Source: Pedobacter sp. ISL-64 (GTDB lineage Bacteria; Bacteroidota; Bacteroidia; Sphingobacteriales; Sphingobacteriaceae). From it: DNA of 64,000 bases. The DNA lies in NCBI RefSeq assembly GCF_018613605.1, contig NZ_JAGGPU010000004.1, positions 62,001 to 126,000 on the forward strand, in the 5' to 3' direction. How positions within the stretch are numbered: the first letter of the stretch is position 1; the number at the start of each line of letters is the position of its first letter. Shown here piece after piece: positions 43,586-52,660 of this stretch. A program made the position numbers and the translations under genes. Under the pieces are notes generated by a model, which made no database searches, was not told the DNA's origin, and saw nothing but the letters and a program-made list of their open reading frames with translations.

Positions 43586-46500
43586 ATGTTTCAGAAATTT
43601 ATAGACAGGCCTGTACTTTCGACTGTTATTTCCATCTTATTGGTAATAGTTGGTATACTAGGCTTAACAAAGTTGCCCTTAGAGCGCTTTCCAAATATCG
43701 CACCTCCGTCGGTATTGGTAACCGCGGTGTACCCTGGGGCCAATGCCGAAACGATTTTACGTTCGGTAACTCCATCATTGGAGGAAGCCATTAATGGTGT
43801 AGAGAACATGACATACATGACCTCCAGCGCCAGTAACGATGGTACTTTGGCAATTACAGTTTACTTTCAACAAGGTACCAACCCCGATCAGGCAGCTGTT
43901 AATGTGCAAAACCGGGTTTCGCAGGCCACAAGTCAGTTACCTGCAGAGGTTGTACAATATGGAATAACTACTACCAAACAGCAAAATAGTTTTATTGGCG
44001 CTATTGGTATTTACTCAGAAGATCCAAAAAAATACGATGCCGTTTTTGTAAATAACTATGCGCAGATCAATATCATTCCCGAACTTAAACGTATCCCGGG
44101 TGTAGGTTCTGCCAGTGTATTTGGTGGTATTAAAGATTATTCAATGCGTATTTGGTTAAACCCAAGTCAATTGGCTACTTATAAAATTACACCCAACGAA
44201 GTGATCACGGCCATTCAGGACAAAAACCTTGAAGCAGCGCCTGGTAGGTTTGGAGAAAGAAGTAGTGAGGCGTTTGAATATATTATTAAATATAAAGGTA
44301 AGCTTACCAAACCAGAGGAATATCAAAATATAGCGATCCGTTCTAATTCTGATGGTTCTATATTACGTTTAAAAGATGTGGCCCGTGTAGAACTGGGTGC
44401 CTACAGTTATGGTAGTGTAAACCGTTTAAACGGACACGATGGTATTACCATTGGTGTAATCCAATTATCAGGCTCTAATGCCAATGAAATCCAGATTGCC
44501 ATTGATAAACTATTGGCGAAACTTTCAAAAGATTTCCCGGCAGGTATTAAATACAATCAGTTTTACCGTACCAAAACCGATCTTGATGAATCCATCAATC
44601 AGGTGGAGCACACTTTGATAGAAGCTTTTTTACTTGTATTTATTGTAGTATTTATCTTCCTTCAGGATTTTAGGTCTACCTTAATTCCAGCTATAGCAGT
44701 TCCGGTGGCTATTATCGGTACTTTCTTTTTCATGCAGTTGTTCGGCTTCTCTGTAAACCTTTTAACGCTTTTTGCACTTGTACTGGCCATTGGTATTGTG
44801 GTAGATGATGCGATTGTGGTGGTGGAAGCGGTGCATGCCAAAATGGAAGAAAACCCTTCGCTTAGTCCGAGGGAGGCAACTACCCAGGCGATGAGTGAAA
44901 TTACCGGGGCAATTATATCCATTACGCTGGTAATGGCGGCGGTATTTTTACCGGTTGGTTTTATGACCGGCTCTACAGGTATTTTCTACAAACAGTTTGC
45001 CTTAACCATGGCTATCGCCATCATTATATCAGCTGTTAACGCCTTAACCTTAAGCCCTGCTCTTGCGGCCTTATTTTTAAAGAATAAACATGCCGAAGGT
45101 GGCCATAACGCACCTAAAAAAGGTTTTGTAGAAAAGTTTTATGCAGGCTTTAACGGTGGTTTCAATTATATGACCAACCGATATGTTGGCGGCTTAAAAG
45201 TGCTTATCCGTAACAAATGGATTAGTATGGGCGGCCTTGCCTTAATCGTTTTGGTTACTGTTTTTCTGGTAGGTAGAACAAAAACAGGCTTTATCCCGAC
45301 AGAGGATCAGGGTTTTGTGGCTATCGCGGTTGCCAGTCCATCGGGAACATCATTAGCCAATACCAATAAAATATTAAAACAGGCTGAAGCTGAGCTGAGG
45401 GCAATGCCATCAGCAAGATTTGTGATGTCGTTGGCTGGTTATAACTTTTTAACTGCATCAAACAGTCCGTCAGCTGGTCAGATTTTCTTATTGTTAAAAC
45501 CAAACGACGAAAGAGGAGCGGTAAAAAATATCGATGAGATACAAAATATAGTAAGGGCTAAAATGGCGGCCATATCTGCCGGTACTTTCTTTGTATTCAG
45601 TTTCCCTACGGTTCCGGGCTTTAGTAATGTGGAGGCCATGAACGTGATGTTACAGGATAAAACAAACGGCAGGCTGGATAAATTTAGTGGTGTAGCGAAT
45701 AACTTTATCGGAAAGTTAATGGCGAAACCGGCTATTGCTTATGCTTTTACTTCTTATAAAGCAGATTATCCGCAGTTACAACTGGATGTTAACGATGAAA
45801 AAGCCGATCAGTTGGGCGTAAGCAAAAAAGATATCCTACAAACGATGCAGACTTATTTTGGTACTGCACAGGCATCAGATTTTAACCGCTTTGGTAAATA
45901 TTACCGTGTAGTGGTTCAGGCTGATGTTGCCGACAGAACCGATCCTGCAAGTATAGACCGTGTGTTTGTTAAAAACAAGGCGGGTGAAAGTGTGCCCATC
46001 AGTACCCTGGTTAAATTAACCCGTGTATATGGTTCGGAAACGGCTTCGCGTTATAACCTGTTTAACTCTATCGAGGTAAATGCAATCCCTAAACCAGGCT
46101 TCAGTTCTGGTGATGCGATTAAAGCGATAGAAGAAACGGCCAGAGAACAATTGCCAACCGGTTATGCTTACGAATTCTCGGGACAAACACGTGAAGAGAT
46201 TTCTTCAGGCGGACAGTCTACAGTGATATTCCTGCTTTGTTTGGTGTTTGTTTACTTCTTGTTATCAGCACAGTATGAGAGTTATATCCTGCCATTGGCG
46301 GTAATACTTTCTATCCCTACAGGTATATTCGGTGTGTTTGTGGTATTGGGTTTAACCGGTATCGAAAATAACATTTATGTACAAGTAGCGCTGATTATGC
46401 TTATCGGTTTGCTGGCTAAAAACGCCATCCTTATTGTGGAGTTTGCGGTGCAGCGACGAAAGGCAGGACTTAGTTTGGTTGATTCGGCCATAGAAGCAGC

Positions 46501-46786
46501 GAGATTAAGGATCAGACCGATCATTATGACATCACTTGCCTTTGTGTTTGGTTTATTCCCGATGAGTATTGCAACAGGTCCATCGGCACAGGGTAACCAC
46601 TCCATCAGTATCGGTGCCGCAGGTGGTATGGTATCGGGTGTAGTTTTAGGTTTATTTATCATTCCGGTACTCTTCGTCATCTTCCAGGCTTTACAGGAAA
46701 AAATATCAAAAAAATCAAGAAATGAGGTTGTTCACCACAATGGAGAACCTGTAAATAATAATCATGTAGTTTATGAAACGGTTTAA
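43586..46786 (+). CDS. RND multidrug efflux pump, HAE1 family (AcrB-like)
   Basis: Proton-driven trimeric inner-membrane exporter of drugs or other hydrophobic compounds, 1066 aa, full length. It begins in the typical way (MFQKFIDRPVLSTVISIL) and has 12 helices. The proton-relay Asp pair is in ALVLAIGIVVDDAIVVVE (helix 4); the partner Lys lies in helix 10 (ILPLAVILSIPTGIFGVF region). The docking and pore domains include GFIPTEDQGFVAI. It lies 23 bp after the adaptor gene and overlaps the channel gene by 14 bp. Confidence 0.96.
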   Translation: MFQKFIDRPVLSTVISILLVIVGILGLTKLPLERFPNIAPPSVLVTAVYPGANAETILRSVTPSLEEAINGVENMTYMTSSASNDGTLAITVYFQQGTNPDQAAVNVQNRVSQATSQLPAEVVQYGITTTKQQNSFIGAIGIYSEDPKKYDAVFVNNYAQINIIPELKRIPGVGSASVFGGIKDYSMRIWLNPSQLATYKITPNEVITAIQDKNLEAAPGRFGERSSEAFEYIIKYKGKLTKPEEYQNIAIRSNSDGSILRLKDVARVELGAYSYGSVNRLNGHDGITIGVIQLSGSNANEIQIAIDKLLAKLSKDFPAGIKYNQFYRTKTDLDESINQVEHTLIEAFLLVFIVVFIFLQDFRSTLIPAIAVPVAIIGTFFFMQLFGFSVNLLTLFALVLAIGIVVDDAIVVVEAVHAKMEENPSLSPREATTQAMSEITGAIISITLVMAAVFLPVGFMTGSTGIFYKQFALTMAIAIIISAVNALTLSPALAALFLKNKHAEGGHNAPKKGFVEKFYAGFNGGFNYMTNRYVGGLKVLIRNKWISMGGLALIVLVTVFLVGRTKTGFIPTEDQGFVAIAVASPSGTSLANTNKILKQAEAELRAMPSARFVMSLAGYNFLTASNSPSAGQIFLLLKPNDERGAVKNIDEIQNIVRAKMAAISAGTFFVFSFPTVPGFSNVEAMNVMLQDKTNGRLDKFSGVANNFIGKLMAKPAIAYAFTSYKADYPQLQLDVNDEKADQLGVSKKDILQTMQTYFGTAQASDFNRFGKYYRVVVQADVADRTDPASIDRVFVKNKAGESVPISTLVKLTRVYGSETASRYNLFNSIEVNAIPKPGFSSGDAIKAIEETAREQLPTGYAYEFSGQTREEISSGGQSTVIFLLCLVFVYFLLSAQYESYILPLAVILSIPTGIFGVFVVLGLTGIENNIYVQVALIMLIGLLAKNAILIVEFAVQRRKAGLSLVDSAIEAARLRIRPIIMTSLAFVFGLFPMSIATGPSAQGNHSISIGAAGGMVSGVVLGLFIIPVLFVIFQALQEKISKKSRNEVVHHNGEPVNNNHVVYETV

Positions 46787-48179
46787 TATCATTACCATCC
46801 TGCTCCTTGCTTTAATCTGGAGTGGATGTTCGGTTTCGAAAGATACAGCCTTGCCCAATATTGCGCCAGGCTTATTCAGAAATTCATTGCCTAAAGATTC
46901 TTCGAGTGTTGGCGGTATGCCATTGAAGAGTTTTATCAACGACCTTACTGTTCAGAATTTAATTGATACAGCTTTGGTTAAAAATTACGATATGCAGATT
47001 GCATTGAAAAATATCGATGCAGCCGAAGTATTGTTTAAACAATCGAAATTGGGTTATTTACCTGAATTGAAATTGCAGGTGGCGGCAAGTTCTAGCCGCC
47101 CAAGCGATAACAGTTTAAATGGTTTAAGCCTTAACCAGTTTACAGGCTCAACACACATCGAAGATTACAATGCTAATCTAGGTGTGGTTTGGGAAGCTGA
47201 CATCTGGGGCAAAATCCGTAATCAAAAAGCTGGCGCTTTAGCCAGTTTTTTGCAGACAGAAGAGGCACGTAAAGCAGTTCAAACTCGTTTGGTGGCCAAT
47301 GTTGCGCAAGGGTATTACAATTTGTTAATGCTTGATGCACAGTTGGAAATTGCCAAAAAGAACTTAAAACTGAACGACAGTACGCTTAGGATTATCAATT
47401 TACAGTTCGATGCTGGTCAGGTAACTTCATTAGCGATTCAGCAGGCCCAGGCGCAACAGTTAAATGCGGCACAGTTGATTCCCCGTTTGGAGCAGAATGT
47501 AACCTTACAGGAAAATGCTTTAAGTGTATTGATCGGTACTTTGCCAAAAACCATTAACCGCGAAAGCCGTTTGGATAAAATGGTTCTTCCGCAAGAATTA
47601 AATGCAGGTTTTCCTTCATCTATGTTAAGCCGCAGGCCTGATATTAAAAGTGCTGAACTGGCGCTTACTATTGCCAATGCAAAGGTTGGTGTTGCGAAAG
47701 CCAGTTTATATCCATCGTTGGTGATTACCGCGAGCGGAGGTATTAACTCTTTTAAAGCAAGCAATTGGTTTAATGTACCGGCATCGTTGTTTGGCTTGGT
47801 TGGGGCAGGGATTACGCAACCGATTTTTCAAAGAGGTCAGTTAAAAACTTCTTTAGCACTGGCTAAAATCGATCGTGAAAAATCGGTGATCCAGTTCCGT
47901 CAGTCGGTATTAAATGCGGTTGGCGAAGTGTCGGATGAGTTAACGAAAGTTGAGAAGTTAAAAACACAATACAGTATTGCTGAAAAAAGAGCGCAGACTT
48001 TACAACAGGCCTCAAAAAATGCAAGTTTGTTGTTTAAAAGTGGTATGGCTAACTATTTAGAGGTAATTACCGCACAAGGCAATTTATTGCAGAGCGAACT
48101 GGAGTTAACTACCATTAAAACAGAGCAGTTAAATGCAGTTGTTGGTTTGTACCGTTCGTTAGGCGGCGGCTGGCAGTAA
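46773..48179 (+). CDS. Outer-membrane efflux channel (OprM/TolC family) lipoprotein
   Basis: Trimeric outer-membrane exit duct for the RND pump. 468 aa, lipobox WSGC near residue 19. Two TolC-like repeats: each has a long coiled-coil helix pair, seen as LVANVAQGYYNLLMLDAQLE and RRPDIKSAELALTIANAKV. The second ends in LEVITAQGNLLQSELELT. Its start overlaps the pump gene by 14 bp, so all three are translated from one mRNA. Confidence 0.94.
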   Translation: MKRFNIITILLLALIWSGCSVSKDTALPNIAPGLFRNSLPKDSSSVGGMPLKSFINDLTVQNLIDTALVKNYDMQIALKNIDAAEVLFKQSKLGYLPELKLQVAASSSRPSDNSLNGLSLNQFTGSTHIEDYNANLGVVWEADIWGKIRNQKAGALASFLQTEEARKAVQTRLVANVAQGYYNLLMLDAQLEIAKKNLKLNDSTLRIINLQFDAGQVTSLAIQQAQAQQLNAAQLIPRLEQNVTLQENALSVLIGTLPKTINRESRLDKMVLPQELNAGFPSSMLSRRPDIKSAELALTIANAKVGVAKASLYPSLVITASGGINSFKASNWFNVPASLFGLVGAGITQPIFQRGQLKTSLALAKIDREKSVIQFRQSVLNAVGEVSDELTKVEKLKTQYSIAEKRAQTLQQASKNASLLFKSGMANYLEVITAQGNLLQSELELTTIKTEQLNAVVGLYRSLGGGWQ

Positions 48180-49059
48180 AAAGTCTCCCCCCAACCTCCC
48201 CGAAAGAGAAGGAGTTGCAAAGTCAGAGACCTATCCGAAGTTTATAACGTTCGCTATTTCCCCCTTTGGAGGGGGGAGCGACGGTCGTGTTGTGGCAGGG
48301 GGGAGGAACTGATTTTTAACCATATAAGAAATGTAAAAACATCTTAGGCGCTGAGCTTATATGACCTTTAAATTTCTTATATGGTTATTTTTTTGGAAAG
48401 CAGTTTTGTGCTAGTCGGTTCCGATAGTCCCGCTGTCCGTTTTATTGCCGATGAAAAATCGGCATGCTCACTTCCATCGGGTTTAGTTTAGTCGGGGGGC
48501 ATCGTCATCTCGACTGTAGCGGAGAGATCTTTGAACTTTTCATAAACATAACCCGTCATCCGATAGCTATCGGATCTCGCGCAGGCGGGAATCTTAATGC
48601 TTTCGCTCGGTCTTACCTTATTGTTTTTTGTCATCCTGAGGTACGAAGGATCTGTAAGTGCTTCGCACTTGTTTGTGTTTACTCACTAGCTATAAAGTCC
48701 CCTTCGCTCTGGCTTGCCTCGGCTCACCGCCGCCGAGGGGCTCTTACCTTTTTCTTGATAAAAAGGTAACCAAAAATCAAGGCTTGCATCCTTTCTTGTA
48801 AAAACCTACGGAAATCTTAATTGCGGCAGTATCGAGGCTCTTACCCTTACTTGTCCCAGCGCTCGCACTTGATCCTGCCTTGGGTTGTGGGGTAATGAGA
48901 GGGGGTGCGCAGATTTCCGTGCTTTTTCCGGCGAAAGCCGACGAAGCAATCTTTGTGGTAAGGATCGCAAACATTAAAGATTGCTTCCCCGAAAAAGTCG
49001 GGCAGGCTCTCGTTCTTCCTCGCAATAACGACCGTTCTACAGGAGTATGTTTTGGCTGT
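48180..49059. other. Repeat-rich intergenic region
   Basis: C/G-rich repeat (48183-48303), AT-rich palindrome (48319-48389), CCCGATAG/CTATCGG palindromes, and a half REP element at about 48502-48533 (CGTCATCTCGACTGTAGCGG). Open frames in this stretch consist of repeat sequence and are not reported. Confidence 0.7.
48319..48389. repeat. AT-rich palindromic repeat, copy 2
   Basis: AACCATATAAGAAATGTAAA at the left and TTTCTTATATGGTT at the right with GAGCTTATATGACC inside; related to 40799-40864. A T-run follows, so it may also stop transcription of the efflux operon. Confidence 0.75.
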
Positions 49060-49500
49060 GCGGTCGATAGTTCTAATGGTGCAGTTAACAGTTCTATCAG
49101 CGCAGTTAACAACATTATACTTGCAGTTGGTAGGTTTATGTTTGCAGCTAAAAGTTCTGAACTTGCAGTTAATAGTTCTAAACTTTCAGTTAACAACATT
49201 ACACTTGCAGTTGGTAGGTTTATGCTTGCCGATGACAGCATTGTTAGCGCAGCTAAAAGTTCTGAACTTGCAGTTAATAGTTCTAAACTTTCAGTTAACA
49301 ACATTATACTTGCAGTCGATAGTTCTATGCTTGCAGTTAACAGTTCTAAAAGCGCCGTTAACAAATTTATATTAGCAGTTGGCAGGTTTATACTTGCAAT
49401 TGATAGTTTTACCAACGCAGTTAACAACTTTATAGGAGAGGGAGGTTGTTTTTAGTTTGCAGTTAAGAACATTATAAATGCAGTTTAACAGTTTGCAGGA
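49060..49500. repeat. 21-bp minisatellite, 21 units
   Basis: Twenty-one contiguous 21-bp units, all in phase. The unit is GCAGTTAAC followed by AGTTCTAAACTT, with two main variants whose second part is AACATTATACTT or (after GCAGTTGGT) AGGTTTATACTT. Units 5-7 recur as units 10-12, giving a 105-bp higher order. Units 19-21 are degenerate. Because 21 is a multiple of 3, long open frames exist on both strands (48880-49455 plus, 48777-49427 minus), but these begin in dispersed repeats and look accidental. Confidence 0.9.
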
Positions 49501-49511
49501 TGTCTTTTAAA

Positions 49512-49540
49512 TAAAAACAGCAACCGAGTTGCTGTTTTAA
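49512..49540. terminator. Bidirectional hairpin terminator
   Basis: AAAACAGCAAC and GTTGCTGTTTT pair around CGA with A/T tracts outside. It ends the 248-aa minus-strand gene. Confidence 0.85.
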
Positions 49541-49579
49541 GATGTACATTGGGATGGGATGATTTTTTTTCATGATAGG

Positions 49580-50326
49580 CTAAATTTTTACCGTTTTAAA
49601 CGGGATGCCCGAAATTTGCTTGTACTGCGGGGTGTTCACACCAAATACCGATTTGCTGTAGTTTTTGGCATCTAAAGCGAGTGCAACTATACCTGTGTTA
49701 GCATCGTATAGAATCTTGTTGCGGTTAAGGCGAAGGGTACTCAACTCGGATGTTTTGGCTACCACATCGCGGTTTTTCTGCAATAAATCGTTGTACAAAG
49801 TGGTAAGGGTGGCCTGTTGCAGCTCTACTTCGTTGGGCGCATAGCTGGGGATGGTAGCTAACAGTTTAATCTGTTTATCGAAGGTATCGAGCTGGCTATC
49901 GAAACTTTGTTGCGAGGCCGATACCTGGTTAACAATAGTGCCGCTTGCTGCCAGTTTCTGTTTTTCTTCTTCTGTTAACTTTACCGATGCCCTTTGGCCC
50001 TGAATTTTGCGGTTGTGGGTAACGGCATTATCAATTACCTGCTGCGCTACATCGCTCGCTTTTATCGCATTTACAATTCGGGTACTCAGCTTTTTTAAAG
50101 GCTGAAAAGCCAGATCGCGAAGGGCTACAGCATTGCTGTTTTTGGCGGCAGCATCGTGCACTTGCTCGCTAATGGTTTTGGCTGCGGTGGCTTTTTCGGT
50201 TAAACTGGTTAACTGGATGTTTACATTACTGGGGTTATACACGGTGCCGTAACCGGTTAAGTAAGCCAGGAGAGTTTCGAAATTGGCAACGTTTTTGGCG
50301 TGGCCGGTGTCGTTCATTTTAGACAT
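49580..50326 (-). CDS. Hypothetical helical protein, 248 aa
   Basis: Unrecognised soluble protein with no signal peptide. It is mostly alpha-helical with coiled-coil tendency (KATAAKTISEQVHDAAAKNS, then FQPLKKLSTRIVNAIKAS and VELQQATLTTLYNDLLQKNR) and ends in a short basic tail after FGVNTPQYKQI. The repeated spacing of its helices suggests an antiparallel bundle. It is single, has its own terminator, and lies between the 21-bp minisatellite and the restriction island. I cannot assign a function. Confidence 0.75.
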   Translation of the reverse strand: MSKMNDTGHAKNVANFETLLAYLTGYGTVYNPSNVNIQLTSLTEKATAAKTISEQVHDAAAKNSNAVALRDLAFQPLKKLSTRIVNAIKASDVAQQVIDNAVTHNRKIQGQRASVKLTEEEKQKLAASGTIVNQVSASQQSFDSQLDTFDKQIKLLATIPSYAPNEVELQQATLTTLYNDLLQKNRDVVAKTSELSTLRLNRNKILYDANTGIVALALDAKNYSKSVFGVNTPQYKQISGIPFKTVKI

Positions 50327-50540
50327 TGTTTGTAGTTTTAAAAGTAAATAAAGTATATTAATTGGTTGTAATATAGTATTATTTATTTTACAACTAAAAT
50401 AATAGGTTGTTTTTTTAAGAGAGGTACGGGAAACCGTAAAAAATTCATTTTTTAAATCATAAATTTTAGCGCATATTAACAGTTAATGGATTAAGTTTAA
50501 TCGTTAAAAAAACGCTATTTTGTGACCTTAAAATCATACA

Positions 50541-50867
50541 ATGAATACCGCAGCACATAATAAATTAGTTTCTTTTATCTGGTCAATTGCAGACGATTGT
50601 TTACGAGATGTTTATGTTCGTGGAAAGTATCTTGATATCATTTTCGGTTTTATCTTGTCGAATCCACCTTATGGTAAAAGTTGGGGCATTGAGCAGAAAT
50701 ACATCAAAGATGGTAAAGATGTAATCGATTCCTGTTTCAGTATAAAACTTAAAAGTTACCGGGGTGAAGAAGAGGATGCTGATGCAATTGAAGAAGTAAC
50801 TGCCGATATTTTAGCACTAGAAAATGAAAGTGATGGTCTAATCCGTGAAATTTTAAACCTTGCTTAA
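50541..50867 (+). pseudogene. Type I restriction methylase HsdM, internally deleted remnant
   Basis: The 108-codon frame joins three parts of a large HsdM in order: the N-terminal helical start (HNKLVSFIWSIADDCLRDVY, then VRGKYLDI), the motif IV region (FILSNPPYGKSW, then EQKYIKDGKDVIDS) and the C-terminal end (DADAIEEVTADILALENES). At least two in-frame deletions removed the SAM-binding motif I and most of the methylase domain. It cannot methylate DNA. It lies 1 bp before rhuM, the normal order hsdM-rhuM-hsdS of such loci. Confidence 0.82.
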
Positions 50868-50868
50868 T

Positions 50869-51864
50869 ATGAATTCAGAATTAATTTTATACCAATCTGA
50901 AGACGGGCTAACCAAGATACAAACTCGTTTAGAAGATGAAACCGTTTGGCTAACGCAAGATCAAATGGCCTTACTTTTTGGAAAGGCAAAATCGACCATA
51001 AACGAACACATTAAAAACGTTTATGAAGAAAAAGAGTTGGAAGAAAGCACCACTATGCAGAAATTCGGAAATTCCGAATTTCAGCAAAAACCGTTTAACT
51101 ACTACAACCTTGATGTAATTATTTCTGTTGGTTACCGCGTAAAAAGCTTGCAGGGTACCAAGTTTAGGCAATGGGCAACAGCCCGGTTACGAGAATATTT
51201 GGTAAAGGGCTTTACCATGAACGATGAACTGCTGAAACAAGCAGGGGGTGGCGATTACTTTGATGAGTTATTAGCGCGCATTAGAGACATTCGTTCTTCT
51301 GAAAAAGTATTTTGGCGCAAAGTATTGGATGTTTATGCTACGAGTATAGATTACGACCCGAATACCGAAACCTCGCAAACCTTTTTTAAAACCATACAAA
51401 ACAAAATGCATTGGGCGGCACATGGACAAACTGCTGCAGAAGTGGTTTATAGTAGAATTGATGCTGCAAAACCTTTTTTAGGCTTAACTAACTTTAAAGG
51501 CGTACAGCCTACCCAACAAGAAATTGCAGTAGCCAAAAATTATTTAAACGAGCAAGAACTCAACGTGCTTAACAGAATGGTAACGGCTTATTTGGAGGTA
51601 GCCGAACTACAGGCCTTAAACCGCAAACCCATGTACATGCAAGATTGGTTACAACGGGTTGACGATTTTTTGAAAATGACGGGTAATGATATTTTAACCC
51701 ATGCCGGTACGGTTAGCCACCAACAAGCTTTAAACAAAGCCAAAGAAGAATACACCAGCTATAAAGAAAGCCTGAAAAACGAACTCTCTAAAGCAGAGCA
51801 AGACTTCGTAAAACATTTGGAACAAAGCACTAAACAGCTTAGAAATAAGAATGATGGAAATTAA
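50869..51864 (+). CDS. RhuM family protein
   Basis: 331 aa from the ATG at 50869. RhuM proteins often sit inside type I restriction loci in Bacteroidota; named after a Salmonella pathogenicity-island gene, their molecular role is unsettled. The N-terminal part is a winged-helix-like domain (VWLTQDQMALLFGKAKSTI), then YNLDVIISVGYRVKSLQGTK, the typical RhuM core. The C-terminal 100 residues are helical (ALNKAKEEYTSYKESLKNEL). The gene is intact though its neighbours are destroyed. It could overlap hsdS, whose stub begins inside its last codons. Confidence 0.88.
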   Translation: MNSELILYQSEDGLTKIQTRLEDETVWLTQDQMALLFGKAKSTINEHIKNVYEEKELEESTTMQKFGNSEFQQKPFNYYNLDVIISVGYRVKSLQGTKFRQWATARLREYLVKGFTMNDELLKQAGGGDYFDELLARIRDIRSSEKVFWRKVLDVYATSIDYDPNTETSQTFFKTIQNKMHWAAHGQTAAEVVYSRIDAAKPFLGLTNFKGVQPTQQEIAVAKNYLNEQELNVLNRMVTAYLEVAELQALNRKPMYMQDWLQRVDDFLKMTGNDILTHAGTVSHQQALNKAKEEYTSYKESLKNELSKAEQDFVKHLEQSTKQLRNKNDGN

Positions 51865-51940
51865 GCTGAAGAGATACGAAGCGTATAAAAATTCTGGTGT
51901 AGAATGGTTGGGAGATACCACCAGGGCGATAAAGCCTTGA
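51851..51940 (+). pseudogene. Type I specificity subunit HsdS, 5' stub
   Basis: The ATG at 51851 gives 29 codons, including RYEAYKNSGVEWLG, the usual start of HsdS. At about 51918 homology stops and the frame ends at 51938. The target-recognition domains are missing. The first 14 bp overlap the end of rhuM. Confidence 0.75.
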
Positions 51941-52130
51941 TCTTCGCCATGGGCATTTCATTTTTTACGGTACTGCCCGCTTTGCCGACCGGCGTTATTA
52001 TGCGGGTAAAATTATTCACGCCCTGCATGTAAAGGACGGTGTAATCGTAGATTTTGTGGGGCAGCCTAAAGTGGAAAGCGAGGTAATGGAGCAAGGGGAT
52101 AAGTTAAGCTGGGTGGTAGAGGAAGGTTGA
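51933..52130 (+). pseudogene. 3' fragment of an unidentified gene
   Basis: A 65-codon open frame (HFIFYGTARFADRRYYAG, then KIIHALHVKDGVIVDFVGQP) ends in TGA at 52128 with no start codon of its own. It is fused to the hsdS stub by the deletion junction. Its codon pattern looks protein-like, but I recognise no family. Confidence 0.45.
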
Positions 52131-52228
52131 GTTTGTTGTTATTTTAGGCTGAGTTAGGTATTTAATAAGATTGGTGGCACTGTGAATCTGTATTTGAATT
52201 TATTTACTGTATTTGAGAATAGTATTAG

Positions 52229-52657
52229 TTACTTTTTGGTAATGTTCTTTATTTTATCCTCAGCTACCAATTTAATGAAATTAATTGCAGGCAAGATTAT
52301 TGGTTTTACTCCGGATTTTAAAGATATAGAAGCTAAATGTTCTCTTAGGAAAGGGAACATAATTGCTGGTCCGTTTGCTTTAGAGAATTGGTCGACGGAT
52401 AGTTGGGCATCAGGCGAACAACTAAAAACTCCTAACATAATTATTTTAGCTGTGATGTATTTTTTTCCCTTGAAGCCAGCCGAATAATTTAATATAACTG
52501 TAATACTGAGCCTATTTGTTACTTGTTCAAAATCGTGACCAGTTTCAATAGAAACATTATTCTTATAAGAATGATTGAATTCAATATCTTTATCTCTTTT
52601 GAAATGACTTTCTAAGAGATGGATATCCGAAATTTGAAATGATGGTTTTCCTGACAT
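52229..52657 (-). CDS. SecB-like chaperone
   Basis: 142 aa. The C-terminal half follows the SecB pattern: KYITAKIIMLGVFSC on the long strand, then FSKANGPAIMFPFLREHLAS and LKSGVKPIILPAINF, matching the NGPxILFPYxRExxS and PPVNF signatures. General SecB guides exported proteins; solitary SecB-like copies next to toxin-antitoxin genes act as antitoxin-specific chaperones (TAC systems). This one is third in a tight operon after a HEPN-like gene and an unknown gene, 3 bp after the latter. Genomic SecB function is less likely from this context. Confidence 0.75.
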   Translation of the reverse strand: MSGKPSFQISDIHLLESHFKRDKDIEFNHSYKNNVSIETGHDFEQVTNRLSITVILNYSAGFKGKKYITAKIIMLGVFSCSPDAQLSVDQFSKANGPAIMFPFLREHLASISLKSGVKPIILPAINFIKLVAEDKIKNITKK

Positions 52658-52660
52658 GCG

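Noticed and set aside
48464..48769. 101-codon plus-strand frame
   Set aside because: Made of dispersed palindromic and REP-like fragments.
48777..49455. Long overlapping open frames on both strands (heptad-like AVNSSKL / LLTASxEL repeats)
   Set aside because: They arise from the 21-bp minisatellite, which keeps all frames open; their N-terminal parts are dispersed repeat sequence and there is no credible start context. Kept as a repeat.
49060..49500. CRISPR array
   Set aside because: Units are contiguous at 21 bp with graded variants; there are no unique spacers and no cas genes.
52182..52487. 101-codon plus-strand frame
   Set aside because: Antisense to the SecB-like gene, whose family motifs decide the strand.
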